The notes beneath the pieces were generated by a model. The model searched no databases and was not told the origin of the DNA. It worked only from the letters and a program-made list of their open reading frames with translations. From IMG/VR virus record IMGVR_UViG_3300048008_000251, positions 1 to 21,189 of that record: a stretch of DNA of 21,189 bases. One strand, 5' to 3'. Each line of letters begins with the position of its first letter. The stretch's first letter is position 1. The position numbers and the translations under genes were made by a program. Source of the stretch: a virus. Shown here one piece after another: positions 1 to 6,363 of this stretch.

Positions 1-16
1 TTTTTTTTAAAAAAGA

Positions 17-169
17 TTAAATTTTTTGTAGTCTTGGATCTGAACTTAGTATGTTTTTCTGAGCACGTGGTCTAGACAAAGGTCTTTCCATTTGTCTTCT
101 ATGCAATGCTTTATGTGCTTGCTTAGTACGCTCTTTTTTACGAGCTAGTTCGAAGTCTCTGTGATTCAT
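17..169 (-). CDS. Small basic protein downstream of a glutamine-type riboswitch (50 aa)
   Basis: A complete 50-codon ORF starts at ATG 169-167 and stops at TAA 19-17. A strong ribosome binding site, AAAGGAGAG, lies just upstream at the normal distance. The product (MNHRDFELARKKERTKQAHK...) is rich in Lys and Arg, has no membrane segment, and reads as a single charged helix followed by an extended tail ending DPRLQKI. It is not a family I recognise. It lies directly behind an RNA matching the downstream-peptide/glnA glutamine riboswitch, a class defined partly by short conserved peptides encoded next to it, so it is probably the regulated peptide. By inference it could bind nucleic acid or modulate a host nitrogen regulator; nothing in the sequence proves either. 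The existence of the gene is well supported; its function is unknown. Confidence 0.75.
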   Translation of the reverse strand: MNHRDFELARKKERTKQAHKALHRRQMERPLSRPRAQKNILSSDPRLQKI

Positions 170-195
170 AACACTCTCCTTTTTACAGTTAAGTG

Positions 196-237
196 CGTTC
201 CTTCGCTATTGCTACTTCCGTCCCATTGGGATGAACG
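196..237 (-). promoter_or_regulatory. Glutamine riboswitch, downstream-peptide/glnA type
   Basis: Read on the minus strand, the element starts with CGTTCA and contains TCCC-AAT-GGGA, then GACGGAAGTAG, a short GC-AATA-GC turn, and GAAGGAACGC. P1 pairs CGTTC (237-233) with GAACG (200-196), and P2 is the TCCC/GGGA hairpin. The invariant blocks GACGGAAGTAG and CGAAGGAACGC are, from memory, the signature of the downstream-peptide and glnA motifs, which bind L-glutamine in cyanobacteria, their phages and marine metagenomes. The ribosome binding site of the 50-residue ORF follows by about 15 bases, so control of translation is plausible. The identification is by motif recall; a covariance-model search was not possible. 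Confidence 0.82.
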
Positions 238-243
238 TATTAT

Positions 244-251
244 TATTTATC
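244..251 (-). promoter_or_regulatory. T4-type late promoter element GATAAATA
   Basis: The minus strand reads GATAAATA, one base from the T4 late consensus TATAAATA. A start 6-7 bases downstream falls at about 238, so the transcript would begin at the first base of the riboswitch aptamer. The same element precedes other structural operons in the window. Confidence 0.6.
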
Positions 252-256
252 TAAAT

Positions 257-330
257 TGGCATGAGTGAAAGGAATCGAACCCTCATTTGCGGAGTTGGAA
301 GCCGCCGTGTTACCATTACACTACACTCAC
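257..330 (-). tRNA. tRNA with encoded CCA; Trp(CCA) or Gly(TCC)
   Basis: A 74-base cloverleaf on the minus strand. The acceptor stem is GTGAGTG/CACTCAT with one G-U pair, the D arm GTGT-AATGGTA-ACAC, the T arm GAGGG-TTCGATT-CCTTT, the discriminator G, and CCA is encoded (259-257). The anticodon arm is ambiguous. Standard spacing gives stem GCGGC/TCCGC with a C-U mismatch at 31-39 and loop TTCCAAC, anticodon CCA (Trp, which also fits G73). The loop CTTCCAA is instead the classic Gly(TCC) loop, but its stem would then have two mismatches. The strictly paired part is only four base pairs closing a nine-base loop. That this is a tRNA is firm; its amino acid is not. Confidence 0.85.
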
Positions 331-367
331 AAAAAAAGCCCCTAATAAAATTAATTACTAGGGGCTT
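331..367 (-). terminator. Rho-independent terminator immediately before the tRNA
   Basis: On the minus strand, stem AAGCCCCTA (367-359) pairs perfectly with TAGGGGCTT (344-336) around a 14-base loop, followed by a T run to position 331. The tRNA begins at the next base. It would end the short transcript from the sigma70 promoter at 490-518, with read-through reaching the tRNA. Confidence 0.75.
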
Positions 368-396
368 ACTAAAATAACTTTTGTTAAAAAGTCACA

Positions 397-459
397 TCAA
401 GACATACCCCAAATTAATGGTGGCCAATTTGTAATATAAATTGTATTAGTCTGTGACAT
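397..459 (-). CDS. Possible 20-codon micro-ORF
   Basis: ATG at 459-457, stop TGA at 399-397. The predicted peptide is MSQTNTIYITNWPPLIWGMS. An AAAGGA stretch lies about 12 bases upstream, longer than ideal. The ORF is the only one of note between a good sigma70 promoter (490-518) and a good terminator (331-367), so the transcript could be a micro-mRNA, a leader or a small RNA. The peptide is aromatic- and proline-rich and resembles nothing I know. At this length the ORF could be chance. Confidence 0.25.
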   Translation of the reverse strand: MSQTNTIYITNWPPLIWGMS

Positions 460-489
460 GTTAAAATTTCGTTCCTTTATTATGTATGT

Positions 490-518
490 AATATACTACA
501 CATATTTATGAAAGTCAA
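490..518 (-). promoter_or_regulatory. Host sigma70 promoter with embedded late element
   Basis: On the minus strand -35 TTGACT (518-513), a 17-base spacer, and -10 TATATT (495-490). The two bases before the -35 make GGTTGAC, as at the two other sigma70 sites in the window. The spacer contains CATAAATA (510-503), a late-type element, so the site could work both early and late. It lies downstream of the capsid terminator and drives toward the tRNA. Confidence 0.65.
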
Positions 519-540
519 CCACTTAATGAAAAAAAGATCA

Positions 541-569
541 AAAAAATAGGGCCCCTAAAGGCCCTATTT
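541..569 (-). terminator. Terminator of the capsid operon
   Basis: Minus-strand hairpin: AAATAGGGCC (569-560) pairs perfectly with GGCCCTATTT (553-544) around a six-base loop, followed by a T-rich tract running to about 528. It begins 24 bases after the capsid stop codon. Confidence 0.85.
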
Positions 570-592
570 CTATATCTGTTCCTTGTTCTCTA

Positions 593-1756
593 TTATGAGA
601 ATGAAAGGTTACCAGCGTTAACACCAATTTTAGCTAGGTAGTCAGCTGCGTTACCAAGAGATGAAGCTTGGTTGTTTAGCTCTACATAACCGTAACGTGT
701 CATGAATGACACTGTTGGTTCGAATGTTGCTGGATCAAGTACTGTGCCTGAAGACATTAGTGGGATGTATGGGCAATAGAATGCTGCCGCATCAATTTCA
801 CCGTCGCCTTTGTAGCCAACTAGTACTGGAGCATCGTCTGCTGCATACTGATCTACAAACACTCTCATAGTGTTATTTAAAGTTCCAACAAATTTAGTGT
901 TAGTTGGTGCTTCAAAAGGACCTTCAGTTGTTCTTGCGAATGCTGAAGTTGTCGCTGATTGTAGTACTGTTAACATTGTTGGTGAGATAACAACGTAGTT
1001 ACCTGCGCCACGTCTTGTACGTGTAGCGATTAGGTTAGCTGCTCTGTTAATTAGAACTGCTAGTGCCGCATGTTGGTCTCCAACGAAAGTTGCTTGACCT
1101 GATACGTTACCTTGATCGTATGTGTCTGTGGCTGCGCCTGCTAGTGTACGTAGTGAAGTAAGAACTTCTTGGTCAATCTCAGCAGTAATTTCTTGTGCAA
1201 GTGCTTGCATGATTTCTGCTTCAACGTCTAGACCGTGCATTGAATTAGCATCTTGTGCTGCTTCAAAAGTCCAACGTGCTGATAATTTACGTGTTTTAGC
1301 TTCAACAGTTTGTTTCAATACTTGGATTGAAAGTTTACGACCTGCTTCTGCTTCTAGAGCTGAAGTTGAAGTCGGTCCACCTGTTGATGCGTCACCTGAG
1401 TAACCTTTTGCAATTGCAAATGGTGATAGTGCTTCGTCACCAGCTGTTACGCCAGCTGCTGTTTGGCCATATCTTACTCTTAGTGTGTGGATTTGTCCTA
1501 CTGGACCTGTCATAGGTTGTACACCTACTAGTTCGTTCGCGATAACTGTTGGCATAACACGACGAATAACTGGTAGAATCACTTTGTTAAGTGATGCAAC
1601 GTTACCTGCCATTGTTGTACCTGCGGTTGCTGATTCTGAAAGATAGTTTCTTGTGTTTTCAAGAACTGATTCCATAACAACCTTTTTGTTACCATTTAAA
1701 CCATCTGTAAGGGCGTCTTTTGTTACGTCCCAATTTTCAAATAGATTCTGTGTCAT
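593..1756 (-). CDS. 23: Major capsid protein, T4 gp23 family
   Basis: This is the 387-residue major head subunit that forms the hexameric lattice of the T4-type capsid. It is recognised by the stretch NKVILPVIRRVMPTVIANEL with LVGVQPMTGPVGQIHTLRVRY just after it, by the LSARWTFEAAQD region, and by its place after gp21 and gp22. It is well below the 521 residues of T4 gp23, so it lacks much of the insertion regions. A likely prohead-protease site of the [I/L]xE type is LSE ending at residue 41, directly before SATAGTTMAGN, and would remove the N-terminal arm on maturation. The start is set by AAGGAGAT six bases before ATG. It lies 12 bases after gp22 and is followed by a strong terminator, so it is the last gene of the head operon. 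Confidence 0.95.
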   Translation of the reverse strand: MTQNLFENWDVTKDALTDGLNGNKKVVMESVLENTRNYLSESATAGTTMAGNVASLNKVILPVIRRVMPTVIANELVGVQPMTGPVGQIHTLRVRYGQTAAGVTAGDEALSPFAIAKGYSGDASTGGPTSTSALEAEAGRKLSIQVLKQTVEAKTRKLSARWTFEAAQDANSMHGLDVEAEIMQALAQEITAEIDQEVLTSLRTLAGAATDTYDQGNVSGQATFVGDQHAALAVLINRAANLIATRTRRGAGNYVVISPTMLTVLQSATTSAFARTTEGPFEAPTNTKFVGTLNNTMRVFVDQYAADDAPVLVGYKGDGEIDAAAFYCPYIPLMSSGTVLDPATFEPTVSFMTRYGYVELNNQASSLGNAADYLAKIGVNAGNLSFS

Positions 1757-1768
1757 TTGGAGATCTCC

Positions 1769-2863
1769 TTAGTTGATTCCTGCTAACTTTTTAAGGTTAA
1801 TAATTTCGGCTGCACTATCAGTTACCTGGGTCGTGTCTGCCTTGTTACCTGTAATCTCAGTCTTCTGAGATTCGTTTAGTTTCTGTGATTTAGTTGTGCT
1901 TGATTCGTTAAGTACCGTTGGTAGGTATTTGTTGAATTGAGCTTTTAGCTTACTTGTGCTTACGCTTTCAAGTAAGTTGTTCATTAATTCACGTTTGTCT
2001 TTTGATAGTGGTGACATAAGTTCAGCCATAACTGACTCACGTTCACGGCTTTCATTAATTCTAGTAACTTTATCAGTTGCTTCAGTAATTTTTGCCTCTC
2101 TATCTTTAATTTCTTTATGTGATTCGTCAAGTTGACTCTTCACGTCTGAAAGTTCTTTTGAAAGTTTTGAAATATGTGTACCTTCAGCTAAGTGAGAACC
2201 CATAAATTCTGCTGCGAATGTTTCAAACAACTTACGTCCAAACATATTTTCTTTAGCAGTTTTAATATCTTCTTTTAAAGTACCTAGTTCTTTTGAGAGT
2301 GTGCCCTCAACAATACCAGCTAGTTTAGTAGAAGCTTTATCTACGAATTCAGCTTTCGCTTTAGTGATCATTTCTTTACCTTCGGCGACAAGTTTTACCT
2401 TTTGTTCAATAAGGTCTTTCTTGTCATTATGGAATTCATTAAGTTCTGAAGTAAGTTGTTCCATCACAAAATCTTCTAACTTCTCAAAGTTACCTTCTTG
2501 AAGTTTTCTGTCTTTGCGTAGTTCTGTAATTTCCTTGTTAAGAGTTTCCATAACAAACTTATCAAGTAGATTAGCGTGTTCCGCAATCTTACGTTTGTAC
2601 TCAACTTGAGCTTCTACTGCTGCTTTTTTGTCCGCTGCAAATTCTTTCAACTCAGTATTAATTGTATCTGATACCATCGCGTCTAGTGCTTCCACCATTG
2701 ATGTTTTATCAGTTTCATATCTGTTTGCGAATTCTTCACGTAATTCAGCAGTGATCTCTTCTCGAGCCTCACCTAATTTTACTTCCCATGCTTCTGAAAG
2801 TGTTGAACGCACTTCTTCCGATAGGACTTCTGAACTTAGGAGTTGTTCTATTGCATTAGCCAT
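1769..2863 (-). CDS. 22: Prohead core scaffolding protein, gp22-like
   Basis: A 364-residue, highly charged, almost wholly helical protein with long heptad-like Lys/Glu stretches from about residue 20 to 280, no membrane segment and few aromatics. This is the profile of the T4 scaffold gp22, which fills the prohead and is degraded by gp21. Several [I/L]xE motifs suitable for the protease are present. The position between gp21 and gp23 is the T4 position and is the main reason for the name; sequence similarity to gp22 is weak by eye. The start ATG follows the gp21 stop directly (TAAATG), and its ribosome binding site AGGAGA lies inside the last Arg-Arg codons of gp21, so the two are translationally coupled. 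Confidence 0.8.
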   Translation of the reverse strand: MANAIEQLLSSEVLSEEVRSTLSEAWEVKLGEAREEITAELREEFANRYETDKTSMVEALDAMVSDTINTELKEFAADKKAAVEAQVEYKRKIAEHANLLDKFVMETLNKEITELRKDRKLQEGNFEKLEDFVMEQLTSELNEFHNDKKDLIEQKVKLVAEGKEMITKAKAEFVDKASTKLAGIVEGTLSKELGTLKEDIKTAKENMFGRKLFETFAAEFMGSHLAEGTHISKLSKELSDVKSQLDESHKEIKDREAKITEATDKVTRINESRERESVMAELMSPLSKDKRELMNNLLESVSTSKLKAQFNKYLPTVLNESSTTKSQKLNESQKTEITGNKADTTQVTDSAAEIINLKKLAGIN

Positions 2864-3493
2864 TTAGTTTCTCCTAATATCTAGTTTTTCAATGAACTGT
2901 AGTACTTCCTTCTGGAGGTACTCCTCAGCTAATTTGTCGTTGTTTGCCGCGTTTGCTACGTCAAGTAAGATGTTACCACGTTTCCCATTCATAATTTGTT
3001 CATAAATTGGATTTGGGTATGCATCTGGTGCACTTGGATTAGCTACAATATCAACTGTTTGTATTTCAAAATCGCTAACATTGCCATTGTCTGTAACATT
3101 ACCGCTACCCCTTGACGAAACGCCAAGTTTGACTCCATTGTCTAAAAGGGTTTTACAAATATTTCCCATCGGAGTTGGTAATAGCTTTAAACGACCATAA
3201 CCGTCTTGACCATCCATCCACATTTTTTCAATCATGTGTGACACACGGTCTAAATTTACTTGCAGATCATCTGGGTGATCTGCTTCACCTAATACAGAGT
3301 AACCAGTATCAATCTTTTCTTGGATGACTTTAACAGCCTTACCAATTTCTGATACTGGATATACTCTCTGATTTTGATTACGCTTTTCACCTTGGACGAA
3401 AATTCCTTGCATATATAGGTTCTTACCATCTTCTGAAGATTCAGTGATGATATTTGCCTGGTCGTATGTTAGGTTTTCTTTAAGTGTGAGCAT
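2864..3493 (-). CDS. 21: Prohead core protease, gp21 family
   Basis: This 209-residue serine protease (peptidase family S77) matures the prohead by cutting scaffold, core and capsid proteins after [I/L]xE sites. The catalytic blocks are visible: GEADHP with His73, and GVSSRGSG with the Ser126/127 nucleophile, followed by the expected DIVANPSAPDAYP region at 148-160. The early segment NLYMQGIFVQGEKRNQNQRVYP is also typical. The length is close to T4 gp21. It starts two bases after the stop of the acidic core protein with only a modest AAGG site upstream, so translation probably depends on coupling. Confidence is high from both motifs and order. Confidence 0.93.
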   Translation of the reverse strand: MLTLKENLTYDQANIITESSEDGKNLYMQGIFVQGEKRNQNQRVYPVSEIGKAVKVIQEKIDTGYSVLGEADHPDDLQVNLDRVSHMIEKMWMDGQDGYGRLKLLPTPMGNICKTLLDNGVKLGVSSRGSGNVTDNGNVSDFEIQTVDIVANPSAPDAYPNPIYEQIMNGKRGNILLDVANAANNDKLAEEYLQKEVLQFIEKLDIRRN

Positions 3494-3495
3494 AA

Positions 3496-4341
3496 TTATT
3501 CAGCCTTGCCTTTTTTCTCTGCGCCGTGACCTTTAGACTCTGGAGATAATTTTGCACCGTCACCTGGGTGAGTTACATTCATATCTTTTGCATCGCCTGT
3601 TAAGCCTTTTGAATCGCCGCCGTCTGATTTAGCAGACATATCAACTGCTTTGCCGCCCATGTCATTTTTACCTGCAACTGGTGATGCTTTACCATCGTCA
3701 CCTGCTGGCATATCTGCTGGGTGCATGCCGTCTTTACCTACTTTAGTTAAATCAGCTGCTTCTTCGATTTCTTCCGAGTCTTCATCAGCTTCCGCTGCAG
3801 TTTCTTCAACTACTGCTTCTTCCATTTCTGGTTCCATATCCATTTCTGGAGCTGGATCTGCTGCTGGCTCGTCGCCCATAATTTTAGCAAATTCTGCTTT
3901 AAGATCTTCTAGTGCGTCTTCAACGTTTACTAGCTTATCTTCAATTTCTTCGTGATCTTCTTCGTGATCGTCTACTTCACCATCACCATTTAAATCACCG
4001 TCATCGTCTGATGCTAATTCCATTTCAGCTTCTGGCTCTGCTAGATCTGATTCAGGAGCGTCTTCGCCCTCTTTATCTTCTCCGTACATTTCCTCTGCTT
4101 CAATTTCGTCATCATCTTCTTCGATGTCGTCGATAAAGTTATCAGCTTTTTCGTCACCGATCGCTTCATCTAATTCTTCTTCCGCTACTTCATCTTCTAC
4201 AACTTCGTCTGCTTCGACTAAGTCGTTCCAAATTTCACGTGCTTTTTCTACGAATGCTTCGTGTAGTAGGTCAGAAGCTTTTGCTTCTTCGCCATTCACT
4301 AGGCTTTCTATCACTTTAATATAACGTTCGCGAGTACTCAT
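3496..4341 (-). CDS. Acidic prohead-core-like protein with EF-hand loop
   Basis: A 281-residue, extremely Asp/Glu-rich protein. The ATG at 4341 is chosen over an upstream ATG at 4374 because AAAGGAGA sits seven bases before it. Residues 1-45 form a helix (STRERYIKVIESLVNGEEAK), residues 45-200 are mostly acidic, and the tail is low-complexity, rich in Gly, Asp and Lys. At residues 116-127 the string DLNGDGEVDDHE is a complete canonical EF-hand/dockerin-type calcium loop (D1, N3, D5, G6, V8, D9, E12). The gene occupies the place of T4 head-core genes 67 and 68 between gp20 and gp21, so it is probably an internal core component degraded or packaged during assembly. No direct similarity to gp67 or gp68 was evident, so this role is inferred from position and composition. 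Confidence 0.72.
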   Translation of the reverse strand: MSTRERYIKVIESLVNGEEAKASDLLHEAFVEKAREIWNDLVEADEVVEDEVAEEELDEAIGDEKADNFIDDIEEDDDEIEAEEMYGEDKEGEDAPESDLAEPEAEMELASDDDGDLNGDGEVDDHEEDHEEIEDKLVNVEDALEDLKAEFAKIMGDEPAADPAPEMDMEPEMEEAVVEETAAEADEDSEEIEEAADLTKVGKDGMHPADMPAGDDGKASPVAGKNDMGGKAVDMSAKSDGGDSKGLTGDAKDMNVTHPGDGAKLSPESKGHGAEKKGKAE

Positions 4342-4375
4342 TAGCTTTTCTCCTTTATCGAGGTTATAACACATG

Positions 4376-4383
4376 TATTTAGT
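4376..4383 (-). promoter_or_regulatory. Weak late-type promoter ACTAAATA
   Basis: The minus strand reads ACTAAATACA, keeping the TAAATA core of the late element. It sits between the terminator at 4413-4442 and the acidic core gene, where a new promoter is expected. A start near 4370 would give a leader of about 30 bases to ATG 4341 and would exclude the upstream ATG at 4374 as the start. Confidence 0.4.
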
Positions 4384-4412
4384 CTTACTACAAGGTAAGA
4401 TATCTTAAATAC

Positions 4413-4442
4413 AAAAAAAACCGCGGTTTTGACACCGCTGGT
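4413..4442 (-). terminator. Terminator after the portal unit
   Basis: Minus-strand hairpin ACC(A)GCGGT / ACCGCGGT with a six-base loop GTCAAA-type and one bulged A, followed by a run of eight Ts (4420-4413). It separates gp20 and the 65-residue ORF from the core-protease-scaffold-capsid genes. Confidence 0.8.
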
Positions 4443-4472
4443 ATAAAAATAACAGTTATGTAGGTATTTTAT

Positions 4473-4670
4473 CTACTCTTCTGCTTGGCTAGCGCCGTAT
4501 TGTAACTGTACATCTTCGATCTTAGACGTATGCTCACTACGAGCCATTTCACGTCTATTACGCATCTTATTTAGATGTTTCAGTGTCAATCTAGGTCTAC
4601 GGGTATCGTCAAGATCCCATTTGTTCAAGTTATCATCTTCTGGTTTTTGAGCAAGTTCATTAAACCTCAT
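4473..4670 (-). CDS. Small charged protein after gp20 (65 aa)
   Basis: The ORF could start at 4691, but ATG 4670 is preferred because GGGAG lies nine bases before it. The 65-residue product (MRFNELAQKPEDD...) is hydrophilic and helical, with a basic middle (RRPRLTLKHLNKMRNRREMAR) and an acidic C-terminus. It overlaps the end of gp20 by 11 bases, so it is probably translated by coupling and made together with the portal. Its place matches T4 gene 67, a small head-core protein encoded immediately after gene 20, but T4 gp67 is strongly acidic and no match was clear. It could be a small core protein or a portal-associated factor. The coding assignment is good; the function is not established. Confidence 0.7.
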   Translation of the reverse strand: MRFNELAQKPEDDNLNKWDLDDTRRPRLTLKHLNKMRNRREMARSEHTSKIEDVQLQYGASQAEE

Positions 4671-6327
4671 TTGATGTATCTCCCATATCATCGTTCAGTT
4701 CAGCATCTGGTGTGTCAGTTGGACCATCCATGCCTGTATCTGCATTCTCTGCATCAACGTCAGTTGGTTGGAAACTATCAACATCGGAACCTCTAATACC
4801 TAATGCTCCTAAATCTCCTGTTGCTGTACTGTCAGGCATATTGCCTTTTTGATTTTCTTCTTTCCACAATCTTTCGTTCTCAACCATTTCTTCTTCATTT
4901 AGTCCTAAGTACCTATCAAGTAAGAATCTTCTTGACAAGTATCCCACGCCTTCAAGCTGACCAAATAGTTGTGCTTTTTGTGCATCAATTTCAATTTGTC
5001 TATACTGTGAGAAACTTTGTGGTTCAACAAAGTTTAGTTCAAATAAACTAGAACTAACATCTAGTCCTCTGTGTTTACAGAACATTTTAAATTCTTTGTC
5101 TAATGTATTTTGCAATGTAAGTTGTAGTCTTTCACAATACTTTGCAAAACGGAATTCTTGTATCATTGCTGTACCTATACGTCCATCGTTAAATGCCGCT
5201 ATACCATCTTCACTTCCAGTAGGAAGGTACGATGTTGGTACACGAAGTCCACGCATAAGTTTGTTATTAAAGTACTTTAAATCATCAATCTCACCAAGGT
5301 TTTCACCGCCCGGTAATACTTCAACTTTAGATCCACGTCCTTCTGCTGTTTGAGCAAAGAAGTAATCTTCCATTATTGATAATGGGTTATAAGCCGCATC
5401 CACAACTTTAGTACCGCCACCACTCATATTTGGAATACGTGTTTGGTGTACTTCGTTTTTAACTCTTTCAACAAAGCCCATTGCTTTATGTGCTGGCATA
5501 TTACCTACGTCAATATAGAACACACGTCTTTCTGGTGCTCTTTGTACACGATAGATAATAATACTATCTTCTAGTAATTCTTTTTGTTTATATACTTTAA
5601 ATACAGATTCTAATATACTGTTACCAAATGGCCAATTTGCATTCATGCCATCACTTAGGCTTACGTGTACTACGTTCTTAGAATCAACTGCATACTCTGA
5701 ATTAACACCTTGTGAATTGTTTGCATTAACAACACCACTGTTTCCTTTACCAACACTATAACCTGTTGTAGGATTAACCGCAGTTGAATCTGCATGTTTC
5801 TTAGTATCTGTTGCAACCATATCATGTAAATTTAGTGCAATATTTTTAATTATGTATTGATCAATTTGTCTGCCTTCGCTTTCGTTAACAATAGCTTTAG
5901 CAACATCGCCTGGTTGTACCCATATAAGTTTATATGTTTCTGGATCTCTAATAAAAAATTGATCTCCGTATTTAATACATGATCTAAACATAGTAAATAT
6001 TCTACGTTCAAAATCATTAATTCTAACCCACTGTTTTAATGCAGTTTCAAGGGCAGTAACTTCTGTATCAGTTGGAGATGTTTTGTACTTAATTCCAAAA
6101 GGAATACTTGATTGTGGATCTAATTGTGTACTAAATTCAGCAATAGTATCTAGTGCCGCATTAATTTCACTGTCTTGGTCCATTTGATCATATTGAGTAT
6201 AACGTTCAACTCTGTTTGGTTGCCCTGAATATACCTCAGGTAGCCAACTCTGCCAACGGTTTGTTTTAGTATTACCCGCTGTTCCATCATTAACGTTATA
6301 TCTTGTAAAGTGTTTTTTCCAACTCAT
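4660..6327 (-). CDS. 20: Portal vertex protein, gp20 family
   Basis: The 555-residue portal subunit forms the dodecameric ring at the head vertex, the channel for DNA entry and the docking site of the neck. Recognised T4-portal segments include EINAALDTIAEFSTQ near residue 54, YRVQRAPERRVFYIDVGNMP around 265, VVDAAYNPLSIMEDYFFAQ, the GRGSKVEVLPGGENLGEIDDLKYF block and LMRGLRVPTSYLP. The length is slightly above T4 gp20 (524). The C-terminal 50 residues are acidic and low-complexity. The start follows AAAGGA by ten bases, and a late element (6353-6360) lies 25 bases upstream, so gp20 opens its own late transcript. It ends at the terminator at 4413-4442 after the 65-residue ORF. Confidence 0.95.
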   Translation of the reverse strand: MSWKKHFTRYNVNDGTAGNTKTNRWQSWLPEVYSGQPNRVERYTQYDQMDQDSEINAALDTIAEFSTQLDPQSSIPFGIKYKTSPTDTEVTALETALKQWVRINDFERRIFTMFRSCIKYGDQFFIRDPETYKLIWVQPGDVAKAIVNESEGRQIDQYIIKNIALNLHDMVATDTKKHADSTAVNPTTGYSVGKGNSGVVNANNSQGVNSEYAVDSKNVVHVSLSDGMNANWPFGNSILESVFKVYKQKELLEDSIIIYRVQRAPERRVFYIDVGNMPAHKAMGFVERVKNEVHQTRIPNMSGGGTKVVDAAYNPLSIMEDYFFAQTAEGRGSKVEVLPGGENLGEIDDLKYFNNKLMRGLRVPTSYLPTGSEDGIAAFNDGRIGTAMIQEFRFAKYCERLQLTLQNTLDKEFKMFCKHRGLDVSSSLFELNFVEPQSFSQYRQIEIDAQKAQLFGQLEGVGYLSRRFLLDRYLGLNEEEMVENERLWKEENQKGNMPDSTATGDLGALGIRGSDVDSFQPTDVDAENADTGMDGPTDTPDAELNDDMGDTSNEV

Positions 6328-6352
6328 ATTGTTATTATCCTTTGTATTTTAG

Positions 6353-6360
6353 TATTTATG
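6353..6360 (-). promoter_or_regulatory. Late promoter CATAAATA(CTA) for gp20
   Basis: The minus strand reads CATAAATACTA (6360-6350), matching the T4 late consensus in all but the first base, including the CTA extension. It lies just upstream of the gp20 ribosome binding site and just after the stop of the preceding tail gene. Confidence 0.75.
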
Positions 6361-6363
6361 CCT

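Noticed and set aside
4342-4374. Upstream ATG at 4374 as the start of the acidic core protein
   Set aside because: The Shine-Dalgarno AAAGGAGA lies between this ATG and ATG 4341, and the late-type element at 4376-4383 would place the transcript start at or after 4374.
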